The notes under the pieces are model-generated. The model was not told the DNA's origin. It saw nothing but the letters and a program-made list of their open reading frames with translations, and did no database searches. A DNA stretch of 41,657 nucleotides. Source: a virus. Position 1 is the first letter of the stretch, and each line of letters starts with the position of its first letter. A program made the position numbers and the translations under genes. The stretch covers positions 1 through 41,657 of the IMG/VR virus record IMGVR_UViG_3300024518_001520. One strand, 5' to 3'. Below are positions 6,612-14,328 of the stretch, piece by piece.

Positions 6612-8731
6612 TACATTGGGCCTCCTTGCTGTATTCCCTCGTTAGGGGTAGCAAACTGATCATCTTGAACTTTCTCTTGAGTGCCTTCGGCTCCCATTTG
6701 AGCAGCTTGTTGTGCTGCTCTTATTTGTTCCGTTAAAAATGCACCATGCTGTTGTAAGTGCAATTCGTATATTTGGTCTATTTGTGGATTTTGTGCAATC
6801 ATATCAATGTACTCTGGTGCTTTACGCCTTCGGTTGTGTATCTTAACGTGTAGTTGATGGTCTTGATATCTTTTAGCCATTGGCATATTTCCATTAACCA
6901 TTTCTCTGTTTTCTGTTTCTGCTTGTGCTTCATCAAGTGCTTGCTCAGAGAATACATCTTGTGTTTGTCCAAATTCTAGTAACTCCATGACAGTACGCCA
7001 ATCGGTTCTACCAGTGTCTGGATTAATAAATGCACCTCTTTGTTCCATATCAAGTATTTCTGCTTTTTTCGCAACCAAACTAAATGGAACATTTGATCCA
7101 GCAGCCACTACCTGTGTATTTCCCCTTAACATTTCGCCTGTAAAGTTTTCCACTACATCTACTTCATTATTTTTACCAACAATACGAATTTTTTGAGGAA
7201 CAACCATTCTTTCTGCTGCTATCATAAGTGCTATATTTGCTATTTTTGCATCGTTTTCCCTAATATCTATTCCAGTCGTTGCTATTTGTGTTGTATCTGA
7301 TTCTTGCAATAATTGAATTGCTGTACCACTTCTAGCACCAGATGGTAATGCCCCTCTTGAAACTTCTCTCACACCAGATTGTTCCATTAAATTTTGTCTG
7401 TGTTTTTCTAAAACACTGAACAACGTAGGTGTAGGAGGATGGATGTTAATCATGTGCGGCATTTGGCCAGCAATAGGAATTGCTTCTACTACTTCATCAG
7501 CAGAAGAATCTAAATTAGACTCTTTTAATTGTGCACCTCTTGGAACAACCCATTTGCCTTTGAACAAGGAATGATGCTCTAATATAATAGATAACGCTTT
7601 ATTGTATGCTTTTTGATCTGGTATTTGGTCTTCTAAGGAACTTCTTCCCCATAAACGAAAAGGAACATCAATTTCCCTATAATGTATTATAGGTATAGGC
7701 CTATCACCATAAATGTCTCTTGGAGTAGGATTATCTCCCATAAATAGCATTATATTATTGGCACATATAATCATTCTTCCGTTAGGAAACTCTGGAGATG
7801 ATTTTTGCCAATATCTTTTTACTACTGCCCCTTTTTCAGATGGTTCTCCACTTGATCCTTGTGGATTGATTTGTGATGTTGTAGGAGATACTAATCCATC
7901 TAAAAACTTTTCAAACGTAGAGGCGGTGTCTCTTACTTCGGGAACAACATATTTTCCTTTTTCTGGAAATTGCCTTCTAATTTCTTCTAAAGATAACCAT
8001 TCTCCAACAATCGCTGAATCGCAATCTTCTAATTCTGTACCACTTCCTATTGGTATTACAGAAAAAGGAGACAATGGTTTCATAGACACCTTGCCAGTTC
8101 TATATTGATCTATTCCTACAATTTCTTTTCTTCTTTCTATTATAGGATTTCCTTCTTGATCTAATATAGGTTCTCCATCTTCATTGACTTGTCTTACTTC
8201 TATTTCTTCTTCTTGTGGTTGCGACAACATTTCTCCAGCATTAGGGTTCCATTCTGTTAAAACAAACCCATTACCACAAGATAAGACCCAACCAAGTAGC
8301 CTTCTCTTTAATTGTCTCCAATGTACGTCATTTTTAATATGAAACCATACTTTTTGGGCTAAACGTGCTGCATCTACATCTTCTTGTTCATTAGAGTTAG
8401 GTAATACACTAACTAATGTGTCAAAACCAGACAATTTAGCTAAATTTATTCTGTAAGATGACATAAGTAAGTTAGATGTCATGCGAACTTGCCTTCTTCT
8501 TGAAGGGGGAAGCCACAATCTATTCCTAGCTGGATGCCATACTAAATGCTGAAACCCAAGTAAATATGCTATATTTAAAAACCATTGTCTATGATAGGGT
8601 TGCATACGATTCATGCCTTTTTCCCATCGTTCTTGTACCATAGACATAGCACCACTTTCTGTTTTAGTGTGGTCTATTTCGTCTTGCAACTCTCTAGGAG
8701 TGGTTGGATCAAGTGTGATCTTATCTTCCAT
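6611..8731 (-). CDS. Portal protein (P22-like)
   Basis: 706 residues, the usual size for P22-type portals of podoviruses. The N-terminal helical region has ERWEKGMNRMQPYHRQWFLNIAYLLG and RVRMTSNLLMSSYRINLAKL-like features. A wing with DVHWRQLKRRLLGWVLSCGNGFVLTEWNP is followed by the central stem region containing PIIHYREIDVPFRLWGRS and DQIPDQKAYNKALSIILEH. The tail has GVREVSRGALPSGARSGTAIQLLQESD, a motif seen in many portals of this group. A Gln-rich C-terminal barrel-like helix follows. It forms the dodecameric ring at the packaging vertex and partners the terminase encoded just upstream. It overlaps the preceding gene by 11 bases. Confidence 0.92.
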   Translation of the reverse strand: MEDKITLDPTTPRELQDEIDHTKTESGAMSMVQERWEKGMNRMQPYHRQWFLNIAYLLGFQHLVWHPARNRLWLPPSRRRQVRMTSNLLMSSYRINLAKLSGFDTLVSVLPNSNEQEDVDAARLAQKVWFHIKNDVHWRQLKRRLLGWVLSCGNGFVLTEWNPNAGEMLSQPQEEEIEVRQVNEDGEPILDQEGNPIIERRKEIVGIDQYRTGKVSMKPLSPFSVIPIGSGTELEDCDSAIVGEWLSLEEIRRQFPEKGKYVVPEVRDTASTFEKFLDGLVSPTTSQINPQGSSGEPSEKGAVVKRYWQKSSPEFPNGRMIICANNIMLFMGDNPTPRDIYGDRPIPIIHYREIDVPFRLWGRSSLEDQIPDQKAYNKALSIILEHHSLFKGKWVVPRGAQLKESNLDSSADEVVEAIPIAGQMPHMINIHPPTPTLFSVLEKHRQNLMEQSGVREVSRGALPSGARSGTAIQLLQESDTTQIATTGIDIRENDAKIANIALMIAAERMVVPQKIRIVGKNNEVDVVENFTGEMLRGNTQVVAAGSNVPFSLVAKKAEILDMEQRGAFINPDTGRTDWRTVMELLEFGQTQDVFSEQALDEAQAETENREMVNGNMPMAKRYQDHQLHVKIHNRRRKAPEYIDMIAQNPQIDQIYELHLQQHGAFLTEQIRAAQQAAQMGAEGTQEKVQDDQFATPNEGIQQGGPM

Positions 8732-9035
8732 CTACATCACCTTTATTTGTACTATATTCAGACATTAAATTAGGAGGTAAATCCTCTCCCAATGCCTGTA
8801 AATAAATAGAAGTTTCGTCTTCAGAGGCAGTCCAATTATCGCCATTTAATTCGTGTGTGTTTGTAGGATTTTGAACAGCAGCAAACTCTCCATAATCCCT
8901 TGACATAATTCTGTCTAACAATTCTTTTTGTACAGCAAAATGTCTTTCCTTATCTTTATCCCTCTCTCTTTCTTTTAAAATGAGAAGGCAAAGGCAAACA
9001 AAGCAAAATAATGCCGATAAAATCAGTTCTATCAA
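8721..9035 (-). CDS. Small membrane-anchored protein between terminase and portal
   Basis: 104 residues with one N-terminal hydrophobic helix (IELILSALFCFVCLCLLIL, residues 2-20) and then a strongly charged helix (KERERDKDKERHFAVQKELLDRIM). The start is TTG, six bases after a perfect GGAGG, overlapping the terminase stop codon. The plan, an inner-membrane anchor with a cytoplasmic charged stalk, is common for unassigned genes at this place in aquatic podovirus-like genomes. Function unknown; a holin-like or membrane-tethering role is possible but not supported by any motif. Confidence 0.7.
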   Translation of the reverse strand: MIELILSALFCFVCLCLLILKERERDKDKERHFAVQKELLDRIMSRDYGEFAAVQNPTNTHELNGDNWTASEDETSIYLQALGEDLPPNLMSEYSTNKGDVDGR

Positions 9036-9961
9036 GTTAATCCTCCTAAATAAGGATCATACACTTCTTCCTCATCTCGATATTTCTTTGGATGTTTTAC
9101 TTTCTGTTCCAAAGTTAAGCTATCCCATATTTCTGCCCCATCTGGTCCAGCAGGGTGTGTTTGTATTAAATATTTAATAGCGTCAAACGCATGGTTATCT
9201 TTCTGTACGATACGCTCTGGTTCATTTTTTTTCATTACCTGTGCTTGATTCAACTCATCATGTCTAAGATGATTTAGTTCCCACCAAAGTTTAGGACAAG
9301 CATGAGTGATAATTACCTTGGGGTCTTCTAAGTTTTGCCATGATTTATACAATGCTTGTGCAAAAGCTACATCATCACCAGCACGACCAGGTACTAGAGG
9401 CCAACCAAACTCAGTAAACATATCGCCCAAAGTTTTTACTTGTTCTCTATCTCCCTTACCAACGCCACCTCCCCACTGCAACATACTACGCATAGAAGGA
9501 TCGTGGGCTACAAATATCAAATCTTCCCAATCAGGGTGTGCTTGAATGGCAGCGTTAATTTCTTGTGGTTTCTGTTTCGCCCTATAATACTCCCAATAGA
9601 ATATAATCGTGCCACTAGGAGATATCGTTGCTAACTCAAACGCACTAGGGTTAGAACCACCCCAATCAAATCCAGCATATCGAGGCCACCAAGAAGGAAT
9701 AATTCCATCTTTCACTACATGATGTAATGGTTTATGTATATATTCTGCCCAATGTGGTAATTCAGGAAATACAGGTTTACCGCTAGCAGCGTATGGGTCC
9801 ATTTCAAACTCCTTACGCCAAGCCCAATCTGGCATACCTTTCTTTTCTTTGGCTATCCATTCTTTCTTTGCTTTGTCTGGATCGGCAGAATAGTGTACTC
9901 TCGCTATAGTAAAACCATTTTTATTCCTTGCTACTGTTAGACCCTGGTTTTGTTGTGGCAT
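9032..9961 (-). CDS. terL: Large terminase, nuclease (C-terminal) part, separately encoded
   Basis: 309 residues carrying the RNase H-like nuclease half of a large terminase. The three acidic motifs are visible: AGFDWGGSNPSAFE (D99), VAHDPS (D154) and KDNHAFDAIKYL (D256/D260). Residues 17-70 (GFTIARVHYSADPDKAKKEW...EFEMDPYAASGKPVFPE) are the linker segment that in one-piece terminases directly follows the ATPase domain. The ATPase half is in a separate gene 275 bases upstream, with a third gene between. The start ATG has no good ribosome binding site and overlaps the intervening gene by 41 bases, suggesting coupled translation. The same frame has stop codons upstream of the ATG, so no single open frame joins the halves. 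Confidence 0.92.
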   Translation of the reverse strand: MPQQNQGLTVARNKNGFTIARVHYSADPDKAKKEWIAKEKKGMPDWAWRKEFEMDPYAASGKPVFPELPHWAEYIHKPLHHVVKDGIIPSWWPRYAGFDWGGSNPSAFELATISPSGTIIFYWEYYRAKQKPQEINAAIQAHPDWEDLIFVAHDPSMRSMLQWGGGVGKGDREQVKTLGDMFTEFGWPLVPGRAGDDVAFAQALYKSWQNLEDPKVIITHACPKLWWELNHLRHDELNQAQVMKKNEPERIVQKDNHAFDAIKYLIQTHPAGPDGAEIWDSLTLEQKVKHPKKYRDEEEVYDPYLGGLT

Positions 9962-10238
9962 ATCGTTTTCTTTGTGATGGCAGTTTAGGTACTGTTCTCG
10001 CTGGTTCCTTTGGTTCCATTGGTTTTGCTTCTACTACTACTATTGGTTCTTCTTTTATTTCTTTTGGTTGTGGCGATAGTTGCTCTAAGTCTATGGAAAA
10101 TATCAATCCCTTACTATTTACCAGTAACCATTTTCCATTGTGTTCCGTTGCAGCAACAATACCATTAGCCCCATTCCAATCGGAAAGACTTCCACCTTCC
10201 ACTGTTAATTTAATAACTGTTGAATCCACTGTAATCAT
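9921..10238 (-). CDS. Unknown protein inserted between the two terminase halves
   Basis: 105 residues, not recognised. The N-terminal half is a small beta-rich unit (MITVDSTVIKLTVEGG, NGKWLLVNSKGLIFSIDLEQL). The second half is Pro/Glu/Lys-rich and probably disordered, ending in a basic tail. The start overlaps the stop of the ATPase gene as ATGA, with AGAGGA as a binding site, and its end overlaps the start of the nuclease gene. It therefore behaves as a normal operon member and not as spliced-out debris. No intein, HNH, GIY-YIG or LAGLIDADG motif is seen. It might bridge or regulate the two terminase parts; this is inference. Confidence 0.75.
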   Translation of the reverse strand: MITVDSTVIKLTVEGGSLSDWNGANGIVAATEHNGKWLLVNSKGLIFSIDLEQLSPQPKEIKEEPIVVVEAKPMEPKEPARTVPKLPSQRKRYATTKPGSNSSKE

Positions 10239-10909
10239 GCGACATCCTCTACTAAATCCCAAAAGAATCCTGCGTTTGCTGAACTGATACCTATGAACTG
10301 TCCCCCACCTGTGATAGCTGGTTTGGCAGCCATATACGCATTAGCAGCTTCTTCTTGAAAGCCCATCTCGTCAGAGATGATAACCGAGGCAGCCCTTGAA
10401 CGAATCACGTCTGCTCCCTGTTTAATAGCCTTCACTATAGAACCATTGTTCCACAGAAGGTTTCCTTGAGAAGGTTTTGGGCGATCAAATATATATTCTG
10501 GCAAATGCCAACAAACGAAAGAGGCTCTCGCAACTTGTGGATCATCTCTATCGAATACCATCGCAGCAGCGTCATCGAAGTTCTTCGACTGCCATAGTAT
10601 TAATTGGTTTGGCATCGTATATGCTCTCCATACACAATACGCAACAGCTAACCAACTAATAGTCATCTGCCTACTTTTTGGAACGAGTAACAACTTTTCA
10701 TGTTGGAATAGATGTGCTAAATCTTTAATATACTTCTTTCGAGGGAATAACTTAACCTTCCCTTCGTCTTTCTCGTCTTTCGTTTTCACCAATGCTAGAA
10801 AGTTAAGAAACGCATCATCATTTATCTTTGGATCAATAGACTTTAACGCCCCATCTCTAGCGGCAGCGAGTTTCGCTTTCGTTGCCTCAACGACTGTAGT
10901 GATAGGCAA
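10235..10909 (-). CDS. terL: Large terminase, ATPase (N-terminal) part, separately encoded
   Basis: 224 residues holding the packaging ATPase half. A deviant Walker A is at 77-85 (PKSRQMTIS, as in many terminases with KSRQ), Walker B with catalytic Glu at 175-181 (SVIISDE), and the coupling motif at 207-212 (GISSAN). It ends just after FFWDLVEDVA with TGA, exactly where one-piece terminases continue into the nuclease domain. The start appears to be TTG with a weak binding site (GGGTAAATAA). It would hydrolyse ATP to pump DNA through the portal, with the small terminase encoded just upstream and the nuclease part downstream. Confidence 0.9.
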   Translation of the reverse strand: MPITTVVEATKAKLAAARDGALKSIDPKINDDAFLNFLALVKTKDEKDEGKVKLFPRKKYIKDLAHLFQHEKLLLVPKSRQMTISWLAVAYCVWRAYTMPNQLILWQSKNFDDAAAMVFDRDDPQVARASFVCWHLPEYIFDRPKPSQGNLLWNNGSIVKAIKQGADVIRSRAASVIISDEMGFQEEAANAYMAAKPAITGGGQFIGISSANAGFFWDLVEDVA

Positions 10910-11494
10910 TTATTTACCCATTAATATTTTTTTAAGTTCTTTTATTGCTAACTTTTGTTCTGGAGTTCTTATAAATTGTCTCCATTCATTATCTCCAGAA
11001 GGGGCTCCTTTTGGTCTAGGAAGATCAGAAATTAAGTTTCCTCTTATTATTGCATCTACAAAAGAACGATTAAACCAATCTTTTATAGGTCTATTTTCTA
11101 CATAAGGTGATTTTCTTTTTATTTGTTTTTGTCTTATCCAATTCTGAATACCTTCTTGCTCTCTCATTGGATATGTTTGTATTAGTTTTTGTTTAAGTCT
11201 ATTCCATTCTGGACTATATTCCTCCATAGCGTGTAAACTTTCTCCACCAAAAACATTTATCTTTTGTTCAGGTGGTAATTTCATTCCTTCACGCCTAAAT
11301 TCTACTGCATTTTTCATAGGTTCTTCTAAAGGCCTATATTTTCTATAGGGAATATCTGGATTACGATCTTCATTCCAAGGAAAAAATTCAACAAAACCTC
11401 CTTCAGAAGGATTATTGTAAACAGACATTTGATTTTCAGGGATTGCACTTATTCCTGGGAATTTTTCTACAGCTTTTTGATATAGACTTTTCAT
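10910..11494 (-). CDS. Unknown protein between small and large terminase
   Basis: 194 residues, not recognised. It begins MKSLYQKAVEKFPGISAIPENQMSVYNNPSEGG, contains FVEFFPWNEDRNPDIPYRKYRPLEEP and a C-terminal helix PEQKLAIKELKKILMGK, and is rich in Arg, Lys, Pro and Trp without membrane segments. I chose the ATG that overlaps the small terminase stop as TAATG with GGAAGAAG before it, over an ATG five codons upstream that lacks a binding site. Its place inside the terminase block suggests a packaging or virion role; no motif confirms this. Confidence 0.75.
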   Translation of the reverse strand: MKSLYQKAVEKFPGISAIPENQMSVYNNPSEGGFVEFFPWNEDRNPDIPYRKYRPLEEPMKNAVEFRREGMKLPPEQKINVFGGESLHAMEEYSPEWNRLKQKLIQTYPMREQEGIQNWIRQKQIKRKSPYVENRPIKDWFNRSFVDAIIRGNLISDLPRPKGAPSGDNEWRQFIRTPEQKLAIKELKKILMGK

Positions 11495-11994
11495 TATTCT
11501 TCTTCCCATTCTGGTTTATCTTGTGCATCACGCAGTATTTGGTCTGCTTCGTCTAATATTTGTTGTTTCTCATCTTCACTTTTCCCTTCAAACATACTTT
11601 GGAAAACGTGTTCGTGTTGCTCTGGAGAGAAATCCCCTTTAATCTTTAATATTTTATTGATAGCATCTAACCTAGAAGGCCAATCTTCTACGTGTTCGAC
11701 AGTCATTCCTGCACCAGTACCAAATTTCATAGGTCTAGTGGCATCTAGTGCTTGGTCTAAACGCATATATGCTCTGTGCATACGTTCCGATATACCTTGT
11801 TTGGAGAAGAATTTCTCTAGGTAGGTCTTGATACGAGGTTTCCCCAATACATTCTTGGAAGCATTTCTGGAATAGGAATCAGAATATCCTGCTTTCTTAG
11901 CAGCATCTGTGGCATTTCCACCATTTTCTAGATAATTCTCTACAAATCTCTGTTCTCTTGGCTCTAATCCAGTCTTTTTGTTTAATTTTGCCAC
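11494..11994 (-). CDS. terS: Terminase small subunit
   Basis: 166 residues of the Terminase_2-like small subunit type. It opens with LEPREQRFVENYLENGGNATDAAKKAGYSDSY, whose NATDAAKKAGYS is the standard helix-turn-helix signature of these proteins. It continues with a coiled central region (MHRAYMRLDQALDATR) and a Glu/Asp-rich tail (EADQILRDAQDKPEWEEE) that usually contacts the large subunit. The start is GTG, six bases after GGAG. It recognises the viral packaging site and is the first gene of the late unit, directly downstream of a strong promoter. Confidence 0.88.
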   Translation of the reverse strand: MAKLNKKTGLEPREQRFVENYLENGGNATDAAKKAGYSDSYSRNASKNVLGKPRIKTYLEKFFSKQGISERMHRAYMRLDQALDATRPMKFGTGAGMTVEHVEDWPSRLDAINKILKIKGDFSPEQHEHVFQSMFEGKSEDEKQQILDEADQILRDAQDKPEWEEE

Positions 11995-12036
11995 ATTTTA
12001 CTCCAATTTTCGTTAAACTTTCGCCATCGAACTCCT

Positions 12037-12065
12037 ATTATAACACAAAAATGAAAATAATGCAA
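12037..12065 (-). promoter_or_regulatory. Strong sigma70-type promoter of the late operon
   Basis: Read leftward, a -35 box TTGCAT (12065-12060) is followed by a 17-base spacer and a perfect -10 TATAAT (12042-12037), preceded by TGT, an extended -10 element. It lies about 45 bases upstream of the small terminase start and points into the whole packaging and structural operon. Use of the host sigma70 RNA polymerase is consistent with the absence of a phage polymerase gene. Confidence 0.8.
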
Positions 12066-12088
12066 GGAATATAAATAATGAAATGCGA

Positions 12089-12391
12089 CTATTTTGATCG
12101 GTTTTTACTTTCTTGGTACAGAATGAGGGTAATTAAGGAATAATTGGCTAGATCAAGGAGGGTATCTTCTATCTTTTCATCTTTTACTTCCAGCTTTTCT
12201 TCTTTCATAAATTGCATTATGCGACTAAATTTGTCGGATAAGCGTACTAAACAGCCTTTCCAAGCTGGAATACCTCCCAACTCGCATATTCTGAAGTTAG
12301 CGAAGACATCTTTCTTGTTAGCGTAGTCGTGTCTTTTCTCTCTGTTGATCCTTTTCATCTCGTCAAGGAGTGTATTAAACCTATCTTCCAT
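12089..12391 (-). CDS. Nmad1-like (DUF1599) protein
   Basis: 100 residues. The sequence RHDYANKKDVFANFRICELGG, then WKGCLVRLSDKFSRI and KIEDTLLDLANYSLITLILY, fits the DUF1599 group now called nucleotide modification associated domain 1. Members are small helical proteins of phages and mobile elements proposed, from gene neighbourhood, to take part in modified-nucleotide metabolism; the biochemistry is not settled. The start overlaps the end of the epimerase gene by 11 bases. It is the last gene before the late promoter. A link to the TAGT glycosyltransferase of the early region is possible. Confidence 0.78.
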   Translation of the reverse strand: MEDRFNTLLDEMKRINREKRHDYANKKDVFANFRICELGGIPAWKGCLVRLSDKFSRIMQFMKEEKLEVKDEKIEDTLLDLANYSLITLILYQESKNRSK

Positions 12392-13364
12392 AATATTCCC
12401 ATACTCTTTTCAATCCAGCGTCAATGGATATCTTCGGAGTCCAGTCTAAGATACGTTTCGCCTTCGATATATCGGCATTGGTGCAGTCTATATCGGAAGA
12501 ATGTCTTGGTTCGGAACGTATACTTGCCTTCTTCCCTATAATATTCTCTAGTTTCTCTATAATTTCCTTGACACTGACTGGTTCATCTCTACCTAAATTG
12601 AATATTTCGCATCCAACGGATATCAAAGACTTCTGTATTCCCTCACAAATGTCCTGTACATGGGTATAATCCCTTGATTGCGATCCATCTCCGTACATTA
12701 CCAGTTCTTTATTGTTGCTGATGCAGTCAATAAACTTGCTAACACTCATATCAGGTCTGCCTTTTTCTCCATATACAGTGAAGAAACGTAATATAGAGAC
12801 ATCAATCCCATGAAATCGGTGATATACGGAGCCGACCTCTTCGGCCATCTTCTTTGACTCCGCATATACCGACAACATATTCCCTATTTTGTCATGTTCC
12901 ATAAATGGAATCATCTTCGCACCGCTATATATACTCGAAGTGGAAGCTAATACAAATTTGGGGACCGAAAATTTTCGGCAAAATTCTAAACAATTTACTG
13001 TAGACATCACATTATTCTGTATATACCTCGCTGGTTCCTCATTCGAACGCCTCACCCCTGCACTACCTGCCAAATGAATGACTGCATCTATCTTCATCTT
13101 TTCATTTAACTGCCCCAATTTTTCTATGGAACTGGTTTCCGACAAATCCAACCCCATAAACATAAAATCTCTAGGATTTTTATTACTGTTATCTAAGTAT
13201 TTGACAGCGTTGTTCAGAAAGTGAAGACGTTCTTGTTTGAGAGAGAAATCAGATTCCGTTGACATGGAGTCAATTCCAATTACTTTATGGTTTTCCTTCA
13301 ACATCTTATTTACAAAGTGTGATCCAATGAAACCAAATGCCCCTGTAACTAGATAATTACTCAT
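12381..13364 (-). CDS. NAD-dependent nucleotide-sugar epimerase/dehydratase (extended SDR)
   Basis: About 327 residues. The N-terminal Rossmann motif is TGAFGFIGSHFVNKM (GxxGxxG), followed by DAVIHLAGSAGVRRS. The catalytic region shows the Ser/Thr cluster LASTSSIYSG and the YAESKK (YxxxK) pair. It ends with the sugar-binding features typical of UDP-glucuronate 4-epimerase or GalE-like enzymes (SILRFFTVYGEKGRPDM, FNLGRDEPVSV). It would interconvert a nucleotide-linked hexose; the exact substrate cannot be told. Three ATGs in a row occur at the start (13370, 13367, 13364); I use the one giving MSNYLVTGAFG. It overlaps the zinc-ribbon gene by a few bases. Confidence 0.88.
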   Translation of the reverse strand: MSNYLVTGAFGFIGSHFVNKMLKENHKVIGIDSMSTESDFSLKQERLHFLNNAVKYLDNSNKNPRDFMFMGLDLSETSSIEKLGQLNEKMKIDAVIHLAGSAGVRRSNEEPARYIQNNVMSTVNCLEFCRKFSVPKFVLASTSSIYSGAKMIPFMEHDKIGNMLSVYAESKKMAEEVGSVYHRFHGIDVSILRFFTVYGEKGRPDMSVSKFIDCISNNKELVMYGDGSQSRDYTHVQDICEGIQKSLISVGCEIFNLGRDEPVSVKEIIEKLENIIGKKASIRSEPRHSSDIDCTNADISKAKRILDWTPKISIDAGLKRVWEYYGR

Positions 13365-13533
13365 CATCATCCAATCCATGCAGTTGTTGCACCATATCCA
13401 CAATTCCTGCATAACAAGTAGGGCAGAACGCTACTGATAAAATTCCTATATATCCGTCTATACCGCCCTCTCCAATAATGTCAAAGGGACCATCGCAAAC
13501 TGTACACGTTCTATTGCCATCATCTTCTTCCAT
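13357..13533 (-). CDS. Small zinc-ribbon protein, 58 aa
   Basis: A short gene with two CxxC knuckles (CTVC at residues 10-13 and CPTC at 37-40), separated by a Gly/Ile-rich stretch (DIIGEGGIDGYIGILSVAF). It ends in an acidic tail LDDDE. AGAGG stands eight bases before the ATG and the stop overlaps the epimerase start, supporting a real coupled gene. A single zinc ribbon of this size may bind nucleic acid or a protein partner; nothing more specific is visible. Confidence 0.7.
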   Translation of the reverse strand: MEEDDGNRTCTVCDGPFDIIGEGGIDGYIGILSVAFCPTCYAGIVDMVQQLHGLDDDE

Positions 13534-13593
13534 AGGAGTGCCTCTCGCTTCATTTAAGGTATGTAGGAGGTATTAACTGGGCAGAATAGATAC

Positions 13594-13643
13594 ATAGTGC
13601 ACAAAAGACGAAAAGGAGACAGAAAACGCCTTTCATGCACTAT
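13594..13643. repeat. Imperfect inverted repeat in the leader of the zinc-ribbon gene
   Basis: ATAGTGCA at 13594-13601 pairs with TGCACTAT at 13636-13643. The pairing extends inward through AAAG/CTTT with two mismatches. It lies between the leftward promoter and the zinc-ribbon start codon, so it would form in the transcript leader. Operator or leader hairpin are both possible. Confidence 0.5.
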
Positions 13644-13666
13644 TTCCAACATGAAGTACCCATGAT

Positions 13667-13693
13667 ATTATACTATGATATATACAAAGTCAA
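13667..13693 (-). promoter_or_regulatory. Probable leftward promoter for zinc-ribbon/epimerase/Nmad1 genes
   Basis: Read leftward, TTGACT (13693-13688) is followed after 15 bases by TATAAT (13672-13667). The spacer is two bases short of optimal; shifting the -10 to TAATAT gives 17. The transcript would have a leader of about 130 bases before the zinc-ribbon start. Confidence 0.45.
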
Positions 13694-13905
13694 GCATAAG
13701 CCCCCAAATAAACCCTAGAAAATACGATTTGGACCCATACATTGAGCAACACACCAATCAACATACATAGGGAACCACATGGGGGGTACTACTATAGGAC
13801 ATAGGACATAAGGAGTTAATAATCAAAGTCTTAATGATTAATATAATACTTCACTCTGTTCAGTATTGTTATTAAGGCTGGCTGGGGGTCAATTGAATAA
13901 TGGGG

Positions 13906-13945
13906 GGGCTATCCCCATACCCATTTAGGAGGGTAGGGATAGCCC
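13906..13945. terminator. Long perfect-stem hairpin, probable terminator of the leftward early unit
   Basis: GGGCTATCCC (13906-13915) pairs perfectly with GGGATAGCCC (13936-13945), and an inner TACCC/GGGTA pair extends the stem across a two-base bulge to an eight-base loop. It lies 12 bases past the end of the 91-residue gene. The rightward side is followed by ATTTTG and the leftward side by CCCCATTATT, so neither shows a long U-tract. Termination after the leftward gene is the likeliest role. Confidence 0.6.
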
Positions 13946-13957
13946 ATTTTGTGAAGG

Positions 13958-14233
13958 TTAAGTATTCAATACATCAATTTGATAGTTTACCTCCTCCATA
14001 ACTTCCTCATTCGCTTCCTTGCTTGAGTTAATATATTCATTAGATTTAACAACGATTAATTTTGTTGGATAAGTCCCCATAAAACCCTCCATTTCATTAA
14101 TAGCGTCTTTCCTTGAGTCGTGAGGGCTTCCACTCGCGTTATCTATAGTCCATTGTTTATATATCTTATTACCTATTTCCAGTTCTTCCTCTTTTGTTGC
14201 TACAAAATAATACTTTTTATTTTGCTTATCCAT
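13958..14233 (-). CDS. Unknown small early protein, 91 aa
   Basis: Not recognised. It starts MDKQNKKYYFVATKEEELEIGNKIYKQW and contains DSRKDAINEMEGFMGTYPTKLIVVKSNEYI, a pattern suggesting a compact alpha/beta fold. I chose this ATG because AATAGGAGGCTACGAA lies directly before it; an in-frame ATG 15 codons upstream has no such site. A -10 box TATAAT (leftward, 14282-14277) stands about 45 bases upstream without a good -35. The 16 bases CTTTTAATAGGAGGCT before the start are also found before the first rightward early gene. Confidence 0.75.
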   Translation of the reverse strand: MDKQNKKYYFVATKEEELEIGNKIYKQWTIDNASGSPHDSRKDAINEMEGFMGTYPTKLIVVKSNEYINSSKEANEEVMEEVNYQIDVLNT

Positions 14234-14328
14234 TTCGTAGCCTCCTATTAAAAGATTAATAATTAACTTACAAAACATTATACAACATGATTCTGAATAA
14301 AAACTGAATTAATACTGTAGGAAAAAAG

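Larger units (their letters stand above)
13534..13957. other. Structured 424-base intergenic region, no gene
   Basis: No convincing coding frame on either strand. It contains, from left to right, an imperfect inverted repeat (13594-13643), a leftward promoter (13667-13693), a stretch with the repeated unit AGGACAT (about 13797-13810), an AT-rich segment with TATAAT-like words near 13845-13855, and a long hairpin (13906-13945). A leader for the zinc-ribbon/epimerase operon, an attachment-type site and a replication origin are all conceivable; nothing seen decides between them. Confidence 0.6.

Noticed and set aside
9921-10238. Intein or group I intron in the terminase
   Set aside because: The intervening sequence is an independent frame with its own start signal and ATGA coupling. 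No intein splice motifs, homing-nuclease motif or intron core could be seen, though a structure search was not possible.
13755-13820. Tiny leftward frame of about 21 codons in the intergenic region
   Set aside because: No ribosome binding site and odd composition (Trp, Cys, Met); treated as chance.
13958-14278. Longer start for the 91-residue early gene
   Set aside because: The extra 15 residues are simply the translated leader with its AGGAGG; the same false extension appears at the first rightward gene.
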